64,000 nucleotides of DNA from Flavobacterium sp. (GTDB lineage: Bacteria > Bacteroidota > Bacteroidia > Flavobacteriales > Flavobacteriaceae), in the NCBI RefSeq assembly GCF_013823965.1, contig NZ_PNNA01000028.1:17990-81989 (forward strand). The letters run 5' to 3'. Position numbers and translations under genes: made by a program. Under the pieces are notes generated by a model. The model saw only the letters and a list, made by a program, of their open reading frames with translations. It searched no databases and was not told where the DNA came from. This document shows positions 8,310-17,900 of the stretch, one piece after another (position 1 is the first letter of the stretch; every line of letters starts with the position of its first letter).

Positions 8310-8876
8310 TTATTCTATGCAATGCAAGTAATTGACAAAATAGGTTTCCGGTTGATAGACCTTATTGTCAAGTTCCGATTGAAATTCTTTTTTGATGACA
8401 TAATCTTCAATGTCTGTCAGGTATTTTATTCGCATCAAATTTACGGGCGCGCTTTTTAGGTCTTCAAAAGAACCTTTCATAAACATAAAAGTTCCGGTTA
8501 GAATTCTGTTGTTAAAGCCTTTTTCGTCTCGAATCAATGTGCCACAATTTTCTTGGTCAATATGGAGTAGCGTTATTATTTTGCCATTATTTAACTGTAA
8601 AAATAATTTGGAATTTTTGTCAAAACAATTGGCTTTTAAAAATTCTTTGCTTTTTTGGATGAAATTAATGTTCAAGGTTGGCGTGCCGTCCGTCAATGCC
8701 AATGAATAAAAGATGTAATTGGTATTTCCTGCAAAATTTTTCTCGTAAATCATGTATTCCTTGGTCGATTTGTAGGTTCCAATAGAATCGGTAACATTTG
8801 CACTGTATTCACAAGGTTTCTGGGCGAATAAAGTACTGCTTATCATGCATAAAATTAGTAGGACTGCCTTTTTCAT
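8310..8876 (-). CDS. Secreted hypothetical protein
   Basis: I do not recognise this family. From the ATG at 8876 it encodes 188 residues with a clear signal peptide (MKKAVLLILCMISSTLFAQ). An ATG further upstream at 8897 would overlap the preceding gene and put seven residues before the signal, so I reject it. The mature protein is mixed alpha/beta in look, has Cys residues scattered at about 3, 84 and 110 of the mature chain, and no repeats or membrane segments. It is the last gene of a tight operon behind a THUMP-like methyltransferase and an AI-2E family permease, with a 2-base gap. It abuts the stop of the convergent DdpX gene. Confidence 0.6.
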   Translation of the reverse strand: MKKAVLLILCMISSTLFAQKPCEYSANVTDSIGTYKSTKEYMIYEKNFAGNTNYIFYSLALTDGTPTLNINFIQKSKEFLKANCFDKNSKLFLQLNNGKIITLLHIDQENCGTLIRDEKGFNNRILTGTFMFMKGSFEDLKSAPVNLMRIKYLTDIEDYVIKKEFQSELDNKVYQPETYFVNYLHCIE

Positions 8877-8878
8877 TT

Positions 8879-10060
8879 TTAGTATATTTTTTTGCAAATT
8901 AAAACTATTTTGTTGTCATTTTCATCAGTTGTAAAAAAACAATACCGATTTCCGCCTTCTTTTATTTTCCATTTTTTTCGAATGCTTTCAACCGTGTCGG
9001 GAAAATTTCTGGTGGTGATGTTTAGCTGTTGATTTTCAAGATGCACCTTCATTTCATTTTTATGATATGGAAATGTGTTTTCAATGTCAAAAATCCTTCC
9101 TGGAAAAGTCACGAGCGTTGAATTCGTGTATAAATGCGAATGTTTGTGCAGTTTATTTAGGTTGTAAAAAGTTCCCACTTCATCAAATCCTCCTGATTTC
9201 ATTATGGCGCTGTTGGGTTCGTACAAATACTTTTGGGGCAAACCATAGGTTGCCATTTCAGGTTTTTTGTCCAAAATAAATTCGAAAACATCCCTTTTTT
9301 CCTTTACAATATTGACCGTTTTTATCTTGATTTCACCGGAATAATCTTTGTGAATTTCCCATAATAATTCCTTTACTTCATTTTCAAGAGCCACGACATG
9401 GATGGTCTTTACATTTTTGAGTTCGGATAATCCTGCCGAAATATCGAGCAAAGGAGCTGTTTTTATTAGAATGGAATCTGAATATTGAAACAACAAATCA
9501 AGATGTTCGGGAACATTGGGCAAACAATCTTGGAGCATGAAAACTTTGCCTTTGGCATTGTTTCTTCGAGAAGGATCAATATAAATCCAATCCAATTTGG
9601 TGTTTAATTGGGTTAAAATTTCTAAACTATCTCCCGAATGGCAAGAGATATTTTTTACCTCCAGTTTTTCGAAATTATGTTTTACAATATCAGAGAGTTC
9701 TTGATTTATTTCGCAATGCGCCACAACTTTCATTTTTTTTGCAAAATAAAAATCATCAACTCCAAAACCTCCAGTCAAATCAATTAGGCTTTCGCCGAAA
9801 ACGATGGTGTTTTTATAGGAAGCCGTCTTTTCGGATGAGGTTTGTTCGACAGAAATTTTGCTTGGATAAATAATGTTTTCTGCTGCAAACCAACTCGGCA
9901 ATTTGAGTTTTGCTTTTGTTTTGGCTTCAATTTGGCTCAAGATGGAAATCCATTCCACTTCAGGAAACGGATTTTTTTGTAGGGCTAATTTCGAGATGGT
10001 TTCATCAATATTGGCATTGATAAATTTTTGAATTTCAGGATTTAGCAGGTTTAAATCCAA
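8879..10060 (-). CDS. Class I SAM-dependent methyltransferase, THUMP-like domain
   Basis: A 393-residue protein. The Rossmann-type SAM site is visible as LIDLTGGFGVDDF near residues 92-104, followed by an acidic strand end (AHCEIN) and an IYIDPSRR motif (DP-x-R-R), which is typical of RNA-methyltransferase-like proteins. The C-terminal 90 or so residues match the THUMP-like domain of the conserved Bacteroidota family. It is likely a nucleic-acid methyltransferase, but the substrate is not known to me. It lies between the AI-2E permease gene (2-base gap) and a secreted hypothetical protein (2-base gap), so all three should be co-transcribed. Confidence 0.75.
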   Translation of the reverse strand: MDLNLLNPEIQKFINANIDETISKLALQKNPFPEVEWISILSQIEAKTKAKLKLPSWFAAENIIYPSKISVEQTSSEKTASYKNTIVFGESLIDLTGGFGVDDFYFAKKMKVVAHCEINQELSDIVKHNFEKLEVKNISCHSGDSLEILTQLNTKLDWIYIDPSRRNNAKGKVFMLQDCLPNVPEHLDLLFQYSDSILIKTAPLLDISAGLSELKNVKTIHVVALENEVKELLWEIHKDYSGEIKIKTVNIVKEKRDVFEFILDKKPEMATYGLPQKYLYEPNSAIMKSGGFDEVGTFYNLNKLHKHSHLYTNSTLVTFPGRIFDIENTFPYHKNEMKVHLENQQLNITTRNFPDTVESIRKKWKIKEGGNRYCFFTTDENDNKIVLICKKIY

Positions 10061-10062
10061 AA

Positions 10063-11154
10063 TTATATGTTTTTTGTTAGTAGTTTTATTACTGCATTTT
10101 CAGGGAAAAATTCTTTTCCTATTACTTTTAGGATTGTGTACAAGGGAACGGCTATGACCATTCCTAAAATTCCGGACAGAAAACCTGCAATCAAGATAAC
10201 CAGAAATATCTCCAATGGATGTGAGCTGACACTTTTGGAAAAAATAAGCGGTTGCGAGAGGTTGTTGTCAATGATTTGCACAATCCAAAATCCTATCAAA
10301 ACGTAGATGGTGGTAGGTAAAATTTCGGTTTGAAAATCACTCCCCAAGTTGCTCAACATCGTTAAAATTGCTGCCAAAACCGAAGCAATCAATGGACCAA
10401 TGTATGGCACAATATTCAAAACGGCACACAAAAAGGCGATTATGAACATATTTGGAATGCCAAAAATTAACAATACAATCAGGTACAAAAGGAAGACGAT
10501 AAACAATTGAAGCAGCAACCCAATAAAATAGCGGGAAAGCAGGTGATTTATTTTGTGCACAGAGTTTAAAATTTTGTCTTCTTGACTGTCTGGAATCAAT
10601 TTTTTGGCTCCTTCGATAAATAGCAAGCTGTCTTTCAGAAAGAAAAAAGTAATAAATAATACCGAAGCAAGGCCAATTCCGAAGCTACTTATGGTGCCCA
10701 AGACGATATTTAAAAAATCAGGAATAAAATTGAAATTAATTTTTGAAGTTATATTGGCTTCCTTGATGACTTTCTCAGAATCAATATGATGACTTTCTAA
10801 AAAAACGGAAGTTTGGTTTAATAATTCGGTTATGTTTTTTTCAATTTCCGCCGTTTTCAACAGGGATAAATTTTCCCCTTGAGACGATATCAATGGGATA
10901 AACATCAAGACAAAACCAGTAATAAACAGTACAAAAATAAAAAGTGTCGCAATTGTCGCCAACGTATGCTTGAATTTAAGCCTTTTTTTAAAGAAATCAA
11001 GTATTGGATTTCCTATCAACGTGAGGATTAAGGCTACAATAAGATAGATTACAATGGACTGGATTAAATACAAGAAATACATGCAAACCACCACCAAAAC
11101 TAGAAGACCTATCGCTCTTAAAATCCCGTTTGCTATTATTTTTGAAGTTATCAT
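10063..11154 (-). CDS. AI-2E family transporter (PerM/YdiK-like permease)
   Basis: A 363-residue integral membrane protein with about eight predicted hydrophobic segments. A pair sits at the N-terminus (about 10-35 and 30-85), followed by a soluble loop of about 60 residues and a C-terminal block of helices containing the family motif NIVPYIGPLIASVLAAI and a Gly-rich final helix pair. The family exports varied small molecules or acts as a Na+/H+ antiporter; AI-2 export is shown only for some members, so the substrate is open. It heads an operon with the two downstream minus-strand genes. Confidence 0.78.
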   Translation of the reverse strand: MITSKIIANGILRAIGLLVLVVVCMYFLYLIQSIVIYLIVALILTLIGNPILDFFKKRLKFKHTLATIATLFIFVLFITGFVLMFIPLISSQGENLSLLKTAEIEKNITELLNQTSVFLESHHIDSEKVIKEANITSKINFNFIPDFLNIVLGTISSFGIGLASVLFITFFFLKDSLLFIEGAKKLIPDSQEDKILNSVHKINHLLSRYFIGLLLQLFIVFLLYLIVLLIFGIPNMFIIAFLCAVLNIVPYIGPLIASVLAAILTMLSNLGSDFQTEILPTTIYVLIGFWIVQIIDNNLSQPLIFSKSVSSHPLEIFLVILIAGFLSGILGMVIAVPLYTILKVIGKEFFPENAVIKLLTKNI

Positions 11155-11181
11155 TTGTATTTTTTAGTGGATAAAGATAAA

Positions 11182-11208
11182 AAAACTCGCTAACAAGTAG
11201 CGAGTTTT
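11182..11208 (-). terminator. Terminator of the M43 protease gene
   Basis: The arms AAAACTCGCT (11182-11191) and AGCGAGTTTT (11199-11208) are perfect. Read on the minus strand the hairpin ends in a T-run, directly after the protease stop. Confidence 0.8.
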
Positions 11209-11230
11209 GTATGTTAAAAACAGAAAGAAA

Positions 11231-12190
11231 TTATATTCCGAAAGCTGCTCTTGCTCCACCAGAAACAAATAAGGCAGACATTCTTGATTTTTGGCCTAGA
11301 GTAAACATGTACATTCCTCTATCGTCAGTATAATCCATGTAGTTCATTGTCATTTCTACTGGAGTTCCAGGACAAGTGCTGTAATGAGGATAAGTTGGAA
11401 CACCATAATTTGCAGTATTGTGTGTTGGTGTGTCAGCAACCAAATCACTTCCACAAGTGGCATCACCCCAAATATGACGAAGATTCATCCAGTGACCAAT
11501 TTCGTGAGAAGCCGTTCTTCCTAAATTGTATGGATAAGCTGAACCTGAATCAGGTGTCACACCAACATATTTAGAATCACAAACAACTCCGTCTGTTGCC
11601 AATGAACCTCCAGGAAATTGTGCGTAACCCAAAATTCCACCACCGATTGTACAAACCCAAAGATTAAGATTTGTAGATGGCGAAGTAGGGTCTAATCCTC
11701 CTTGTTTAGTTTTTTTCATTGCATCTCTAGTTCCCCAAGATGTTTTAGTAGTTGCTTTTCTGTTGATTTTAACAAGTTCAAAAGTTATGTCAACATTAGC
11801 AGCCACTCCAGAAAATAAAGCAGGAATACTTCCAAAATCAGAATTTGTAGCAGTAAAATCTTTATTCAATACATCAATTTGCGATTGTATTTGGGCATCA
11901 GAAATGTTTTCTGCAGCAGTTTTGTACAAAACATTTACTACAACCGGAATTACAATTTTACCATTTACTAATCGGCTATTTGATAATTGTGCTTTTTGTG
12001 TAAAAGCTTCTATTTGGTTCATGCGTATGGCCAATGATGGATCGGCTGCCAATTGCGCTTCAAGAACTTCTTGTGAGGCACAACCTCTATGAGCAATGGC
12101 AGTAGTTGTTGGAGCAGTGGTATCAGTTGCTTCGTTTTGACAAGCAAAAAGCATCAGGATTACAGATGCCGATAAAAGGATTTTTTTCAT
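11231..12190 (-). CDS. M43-family zinc metalloprotease (pappalysin/cytophagalysin-like), lipoprotein
   Basis: From the ATG at 12190 the protein has 319 residues and begins MKKILLSASVILMLFACQNE, a lipoprotein signal with the lipobox Cys at residue 17. The metzincin zinc motif is complete (HEIGHWMNLRHIWGD: HExxHxxxxxHxxGD) and is followed by the Met-turn in MNYMDY. Conserved Cys residues that stabilise the M43 fold are present around the motif. The product should be an envelope-anchored endopeptidase. There is no T9SS C-terminal domain, unlike many secreted M43 enzymes. It is preceded by a spacer and followed by its own terminator. The ATG at 12247 gives an implausible leader before the signal. 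Confidence 0.85.
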   Translation of the reverse strand: MKKILLSASVILMLFACQNEATDTTAPTTTAIAHRGCASQEVLEAQLAADPSLAIRMNQIEAFTQKAQLSNSRLVNGKIVIPVVVNVLYKTAAENISDAQIQSQIDVLNKDFTATNSDFGSIPALFSGVAANVDITFELVKINRKATTKTSWGTRDAMKKTKQGGLDPTSPSTNLNLWVCTIGGGILGYAQFPGGSLATDGVVCDSKYVGVTPDSGSAYPYNLGRTASHEIGHWMNLRHIWGDATCGSDLVADTPTHNTANYGVPTYPHYSTCPGTPVEMTMNYMDYTDDRGMYMFTLGQKSRMSALFVSGGARAAFGI

Positions 12191-12415
12191 AATAATAGAT
12201 GTTAAATAATAATGGTTTAGGTTAATAAGTTGACAATTATATAACAAATTTATTAAAATAGCAATTTTTTTTAAAAAATTAGTTACTGTAACGTTATCGC
12301 TTTTTCTAGGCCAAAAAAAGAATAGTGCAATAAAAAATATAGTTTATGAAAGTAATATGTTCGTTGCCAAAACGTAAAAATGATTTTAGAAACGCAAACA
12401 GGACGTCAAGTCAAA

Positions 12416-13054
12416 CTAATTATTAAAAATGTAATTCATAATGTTGGCTCCCATTTTTAGGGCTTTTTCACGAACTCCAATCGGGTCGTTGTGCACTTCG
12501 GGGTCTTCCCAACCATCACCCAAATCACATTCGAAAGTATAAAGCAGTACCAATCGATTGGCTATAAAAATCCCAAAAGCTTGCGGGCGTTTGCCATCGT
12601 GTTCGTGAATTTTTGGTAATCCACTTGAAAAAAGATACGGTTTTTGAAAAATTTGATGATTGGCAGGAATTTCGACCAAATCGTTATTGGGGAATATTTT
12701 TTTTATTTCTTTTCTAATATATTGATCCATTCCAAAATTATCGTCAATATGAAGAAAACCTCCCGAAGTCATGTAATTTCTCAAATTGCTGACATCGGCA
12801 TCACTAAAAACCACGTTTCCGTGTCCAGTTATGTGCACAAAAGGATAGGAAAATAAATCGGGACTGCTTGGTTCTACCGTTGCAGGTTTGGTTTTTATTT
12901 TGGTGTTGATGTTTTGATTGCAATATTTAATCAAATTGGGCAAAGAAGTTGGATTTGCATACCAATCGCCACCTCCGCTGTATTTTACCAAAGCAATTTC
13001 TTGGGAAAATGACGAAAAAGACAACAAAAGGAACAAGAAATATACTTTTTTCAT
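12416..13054 (-). CDS. DUF4159 domain-containing exported protein
   Basis: A 212-residue protein with a signal peptide (MKKVYFLFLLLSFSSFSQ). The mature part is a single DUF4159 domain, seen in YSGGGDWYANP, FVHITGHGNVVF, GGFLHIDDNFGMD and the C-terminal GANIMNYIF. This family resembles glutamine-amidotransferase-like folds but lacks a proven catalytic role, and its function is unknown. It follows rsmE and tsaD on the same strand; this gene order is common in Flavobacterium as far as I recall. A 69-base spacer with a GC-rich repeat-like stretch separates it from rsmE. Confidence 0.8.
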   Translation of the reverse strand: MKKVYFLFLLLSFSSFSQEIALVKYSGGGDWYANPTSLPNLIKYCNQNINTKIKTKPATVEPSSPDLFSYPFVHITGHGNVVFSDADVSNLRNYMTSGGFLHIDDNFGMDQYIRKEIKKIFPNNDLVEIPANHQIFQKPYLFSSGLPKIHEHDGKRPQAFGIFIANRLVLLYTFECDLGDGWEDPEVHNDPIGVREKALKMGANIMNYIFNN

Positions 13055-13068
13055 AAACATCTGAAATG

Positions 13069-13095
13069 CTGCGCCAGTTCGCTGTCGCTCGGGTC
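13069..13095. repeat. GC-rich dispersed repeat fragment (candidate)
   Basis: The spacer between rsmE and the DUF4159 gene holds a GC-rich stretch beginning CTGCGCCAGTTCGC. Its first 12 bases recur in inverted orientation in the spacer at about 21751-21765. It may be a decayed copy of an intergenic repeat. Confidence 0.3.
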
Positions 13096-13123
13096 AAAAT
13101 TCGTTAATCTGAAATCTCCAATC

Positions 13124-13831
13124 TTAATTTTCATTCACAAAAACCACACTATGGCAAGCCACAACAGCAGCCGTTTCTGTTCTCAATCTGGTGTTTCCCA
13201 AAGATACCGGAACATACTTGTTTTCAAGTGCCAATGCAATTTCTTTTTCCGAAAAATCGCCTTCGGGACCAATGAGCAAGGTGACATTTTCGTTTGGTTT
13301 CAAAACTGATTTCAATGTTTTTTTGTCCGTTTTCTCGCAATGGGCAATCAATTGCAAACCTTTGTTTTCGTGCTTTATAAATTCTTTGAAAGTTTTGGCT
13401 TCATTCAGTTTTGGAAGAAACAACGCGTTGGATTGTTTCACTGCTGTCAATATAATTTTATCAAATCTTTCTTTATTGACCACTTTTCGTTCGGAGCGGT
13501 CGCAAATAATGGGCGTGATTTCGTGAATGCCAATTTCGGTGGCCTTTTCCAAAAACCATTCGAAACGATCGTTCATTTTTGTGGGTGCAACCGCCATGTG
13601 CAACTTGAATTTTGAAGGTTCAGCCTTTTCGACAGACAAAATTTTTACGGTACATTTATTGTCTGATGCCAGTGTAATTTCGGTTTCGAACAAGAATCCC
13701 AAACCATTGGTTACATAAAGAATGTCAGTGTCTTTTTTTCGTAAAACTTTGATGATGTGTTTGCTTTCTTCTTTGTCAAAAGAAAAGCTTTCAGTAGTTT
13801 CGTCGATATTTGGATTGTAAAATAATTGCAT
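13124..13831 (-). CDS. rsmE: 16S rRNA (uracil(1498)-N(3))-methyltransferase
   Basis: A 235-residue SPOUT-class methyltransferase with an N-terminal PUA-like domain (to about residue 70) and the C-terminal knot domain. The SAM-binding signatures LLIGPEGDFSEKE and SLGNTRLRTETAAV are intact, as is the RSERK segment. It methylates U1498 of 16S rRNA in the assembled 30S subunit. The gene starts 2 bases after the tsaD stop, so the two are probably translated from one transcript. Length is usual for the family. Confidence 0.93.
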   Translation of the reverse strand: MQLFYNPNIDETTESFSFDKEESKHIIKVLRKKDTDILYVTNGLGFLFETEITLASDNKCTVKILSVEKAEPSKFKLHMAVAPTKMNDRFEWFLEKATEIGIHEITPIICDRSERKVVNKERFDKIILTAVKQSNALFLPKLNEAKTFKEFIKHENKGLQLIAHCEKTDKKTLKSVLKPNENVTLLIGPEGDFSEKEIALALENKYVPVSLGNTRLRTETAAVVACHSVVFVNEN

Positions 13832-13833
13832 GG

Positions 13834-14856
13834 TTAGAATTGAATTCGTGCTTTGGAAACAACTGCAGCAGTTTCGAAATTTTGGGATAAAAACTTTTGA
13901 TAACCCACAATTCCTATCATGGCGGCATTATCGGTGGTGTATTCAAATTTTGGAATAAAAGTCTTCCAGCCGTATTTTTGTTCAGCTTCTTTTAAAGTAT
14001 TTCGAATTCCGGAATTGGCCGAAACACCTCCGCCAATGGCGATTTGTTTGATTCCGGTTTCTTTTACCGCCAATTTTAATTTATCCATCAAAATTTCGAT
14101 AATGGTATGTTGGATGGAAGCACAAACGTCGTTCAGATTTTCCTCAACAAAATTCGAGTTTTCCAGTTTTTTCTTTTGGACAAAATATAAAATCGCCGTT
14201 TTCAAACCCGAAAAACTGAAGTCTAATCCGGGAACTTTTGGTTTGGTAAAAGCAAAGGCTTTCGGGTTTCCAAGTTGTGCATATTTATCGACTAATGGGC
14301 CGCCAGGATAAGGAAGTCCCAGTATTTTGGCGCTTTTGTCAAAAGCTTCTCCCACGGCATCATCAGTGGTTTCGCCAATGATTTCCATATTGAAAAAGTG
14401 GTTTACTTTCACGATTTGGGTATGTCCGCCAGAAATGGTTAATGCCAAAAATGGAAATGTTGGTTTGTCAAATCCTTCCTCATCGATAAAATGGGCTAAA
14501 ATATGTGCCTGCATGTGGTTTACGGCAATCAGGGGAATTTGCAATGCCAATGCCAAGGATTTGGCAAAGGAGCTTCCCACCAGAAGTGAACCCATCAAAC
14601 CAGGTCCTTGGGTAAATGCAATTGCAGAAAGTTGTTCTTTTTTTATATTTGCTTTGCGCAAAGCAGCATCAATGACCGGAACAATGTTTTGTTGGTGTGC
14701 ACGCGAAGCCAGTTCAGGAACCACGCCGCCATATTGGTTGTGAATCAGTTGGTTGGCGACAACATTTGACAAGACTTTGTCGTTATGTAAAACCGCTGCG
14801 GCCGTGTCATCGCAGGAACTTTCGATGGCGAGAATAAAAACCTCGGGATTTTGCAT
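13834..14856 (-). CDS. tsaD: tRNA N6-adenosine threonylcarbamoyltransferase
   Basis: From the ATG at 14856 this is a 340-residue TsaD protein. Family motifs are complete: ILAIESSCDDTAAAV at the N-terminus, the metal-binding NHMQAHILAH, SGGHTQIV, and GGGVSANSGIRN. It transfers the threonylcarbamoyl group onto A37 of ANN-decoding tRNAs, forming t6A with TsaB, TsaE and TsaC. The ATG at 14979 extends far into the divergent tamB gene and is rejected. It is the first gene of a tsaD-rsmE operon, and a -7 element lies at 14887-14894. Confidence 0.95.
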   Translation of the reverse strand: MQNPEVFILAIESSCDDTAAAVLHNDKVLSNVVANQLIHNQYGGVVPELASRAHQQNIVPVIDAALRKANIKKEQLSAIAFTQGPGLMGSLLVGSSFAKSLALALQIPLIAVNHMQAHILAHFIDEEGFDKPTFPFLALTISGGHTQIVKVNHFFNMEIIGETTDDAVGEAFDKSAKILGLPYPGGPLVDKYAQLGNPKAFAFTKPKVPGLDFSFSGLKTAILYFVQKKKLENSNFVEENLNDVCASIQHTIIEILMDKLKLAVKETGIKQIAIGGGVSANSGIRNTLKEAEQKYGWKTFIPKFEYTTDNAAMIGIVGYQKFLSQNFETAAVVSKARIQF

Positions 14857-14877
14857 AAAAAGGCGTAATTTTTGAAT

Positions 14878-14885
14878 TATATTTG
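14878..14885 (+). promoter_or_regulatory. Putative -7 element for tamB
   Basis: TATATTTG fits TAnnTTTG exactly. Transcription would start near 14891. A TTG at 14851-14853 is the only nearby -33 candidate, at a long 24-base spacing. Confidence 0.4.
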
Positions 14886-14886
14886 A

Positions 14887-14894
14887 CAAATTTA
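14887..14894 (-). promoter_or_regulatory. Putative -7 element for tsaD-rsmE
   Basis: On the minus strand this reads TAAATTTG, a match to TAnnTTTG, 30 bases upstream of the tsaD start. A minus-strand TTG at 14911-14913 could be the -33 element, at a short 16-base spacing. It lies one base from the opposing tamB -7 element, so the two promoters would exclude each other. Confidence 0.4.
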
Positions 14895-14902
14895 AAACAT
14901 TA

Positions 14903-17900
14903 ATAGGTATCAAAAAACTTAAAAAAATAGTATTTCGTTCTATCCTTGGACTTATCCTGCTATTATTGGTACTTGGCATTGCCTTAACATTGCCTTTTGT
15001 CCAGACTAAAATAGGTCATTACGTTACCAATTCCCTCAACGAACAATTCAAGATTAATATCAATGTGGAGCAGGTTTCTTTTACTGTTTTCGGAGGTGTC
15101 AAGCTTAAAAAAGTATTGATCCTGGACCATCATAAAGACACCCTGATTTATGTTAACAGGATTAAAACTAATATTTTAGACTGGAATAAGTTGTTGAAAG
15201 TTGATTTGATTTTTGGTGATGTTGCTTTGGACGGGGTATATTTTAACATGAAAACCTACAAAAAAGAAAAGCTGTCCAATCTTGATAAATTTGTTGCGGC
15301 ATTCGATACTGGAAAACCACCTTCCAAAGAACATTTTTTGTTGACGGCTACCAAAGTGAAAATTTCCAACGGCCATTATAGTTTGATTGACGAAAACAGG
15401 GAAAATCCCAAAGATGTTGACTTCACGAAGATTAATTTAGCCGCAACGGCCTTAAAAATATATGGGCCAGAAGTGACCACGACCATCAACAGTTTGTCTT
15501 TTCAGGATCATCGAGGAATATTTGTCGAGGATTTGAGCACAAAATTCAGCTATACCACAAAGCACATCAAACTGGAAAATCTTGATTTGTTGACCAAGGA
15601 ATCCAAGTTGAAAGGGGAGGTTGTAATGAATTATGAAATTGAAGATTTTGCCCATTTTACGGATAAAGTAGAATTTGACATACAAATGGATAAGGCTTCC
15701 TTGGCTTCTAATGACATTCGCTGTTTTTATAATGAATTGGGGAAAAACCAACTTTTTAAAATCAAGGGAAGAATAAAAGGTCCTTTGAACAATTTGGTGT
15801 TGACAAACTTAAAATTGGTCGATTCAAAAAAATCCCAAATAATAGGAACAATACACTTCAAAAATCTTTTTCCAAGCAAAGGGAAAACATTTTACATGAA
15901 CGGAAATTTTGCCAAACTTTCTACCAGTTATGATGATCTTGTTACGGTTTTGCCTAATGTTTTGGGCAAAAGACTGCCCATTATCTTGAAAAAACTGGGT
16001 ACTGTCAATTTAGTTGGCGATGCACAGGTGACTACCACTTCACTGGATGCCAGTTTTGCCATGGGAACACAGTTGGGGAAAGTAAATTCTGATTTGAGCA
16101 TTGAAAACATACATTTGTCCGACAAAGCAACTTATGCGGGAAACATTGTTTTGGAAAACTTTGATATAGGGACCTTATTGGACAGAAAAGATGTTGGAAA
16201 AGCAAGTTTGAATCTCGACGTAGATGGGATTGGTTTTTCTGAAAAGTATTTGAATACTTCTTTGAAAGGCGATATTAGCCAAATTAATTACAACAATTAT
16301 ACTTACAGCAATGTAGTTCTCAATGGGAATTTTAACAAGGGACTTTATAAAGGCCAAGTTTCGGTAAACGATTCTAATTTGAGCTTGAACTTTGATGGGC
16401 TGGTAGATTTAAGTAAAAAAGAAAGTAGATATGATTTTCATGTCAAGGTTGACAATGCCGATTTGTATAAATTAAAATTTATCAAAGACACCATTTCCCG
16501 ATTTAAAGGAGACATCGTGTTGCAAGTTTCAGGAAATTCCATAGACAATCTCAAAGGGGATGTGTTTATCAACAAAACGGTCTATAAAAATGTAAAAGCA
16601 ACCTATGTTTTTGACGACTTTTACATTAATTCCACTTTTGACCAAAATCGTGTGAGAACCATTACCGTGAATTCTCCCGACATAGTCCAAGGAGAAATTG
16701 TTGGAAAATACGAATTCAACCAGCTTAAAAATTTGGTAAAAAATTCATTGGGAAGTCTTTATACCAATTACAGGCCGGTCAAGGTGAAAAAAGGCCAATT
16801 TTTAAAATTTAATTTTTCTATTTACAATAAAATAATCGAAATCTTTTATCCGGAAATTTCTATTGGCACGAACACTGTGGTGAAGGGAAACATCAGCTCG
16901 GACAACCAAGAATTCAAACTTAATTTTAACTCTCCAAAAATCACGGCTTCGACCAATACATTTGATAATATTAGAATCAAGATTGACAACAAGAATCCGC
17001 TTTATAATGCTTTTATTGAATTGGACAGCATCAAAACCAAGTATTACAAAATACGGGATTTTAGTTTGATAAACGTGACCATGAAAGACACTTTGTTCTT
17101 TCGATCCGAGTTTAAAGGAGGTTCAAGAGGTCAGGATTATTTTAATTTGAACTTGTATCACACCATCAATAAAGACAACAACAATGTTGTTGGATTGAAT
17201 AAATCCGAAATTAAGCTTAAGGATTATTTGTGGTTTTTGAATGAAAACGAAACGCCAAACAATCAAATTGTATTTGACAAATCCTTCGAAAATTTCAATT
17301 TCGATAATATAATAATGTCTCATGAAAACCAGGAAATCACCTTTATGGGTGATATTAAAGGCGCTACATACAAGGACTTAAAAGTAAGTTTTAAAGATGT
17401 CGACTTGAATCAAATCACGCCAGCCGATCCCAAATTTGTCTTTAACGGGAATGTCAATGCCATCGTGAATTACAAACAAAACAATGCTGTTTATCAAATT
17501 CCGGCTTCCATACAAATTGATCATTTGAACATCAACAAAACCGATTTGGGCAATTTGAATTTTGATATTTCCGGAGACGAAAATTTAAAAAAATTCACTT
17601 TAGATGCCAATATCGAAAACAAAAACGTGGAATCTTTCAATGCCAATGGAAGTTTTGAAATAGTTGACAAACAAACGATATTGGACTTGAATTTAAAACT
17701 GGACAAATTTAATTTGGGAGTTTTGAGTTCGCTGGGAGGCGAAGTGTTGTCCAATATCCGTGGATTTGCATCTGGAAATGCCAGTATAGCAGGAAATTTT
17801 AACAAGCCAGAAATCAACGGACGACTTTATGTGGATAATGCCGGTATGACGATTCCGTATCTAAATGTGGATTATTCGTTAAATGAAAGAACTATTGTTG

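Noticed and set aside
12284..12300. A 10-base match AACGTTATCG, shared with the reverse complement of the pfkA upstream spacer near 19497
   Set aside because: Ten bases are expected to match by chance among the many spacer bases in the window, and the contexts differ.
14857..14979. Longer tsaD start at 14979
   Set aside because: It would add 41 residues unlike any TsaD and cover the divergent tamB start and both promoter motifs.
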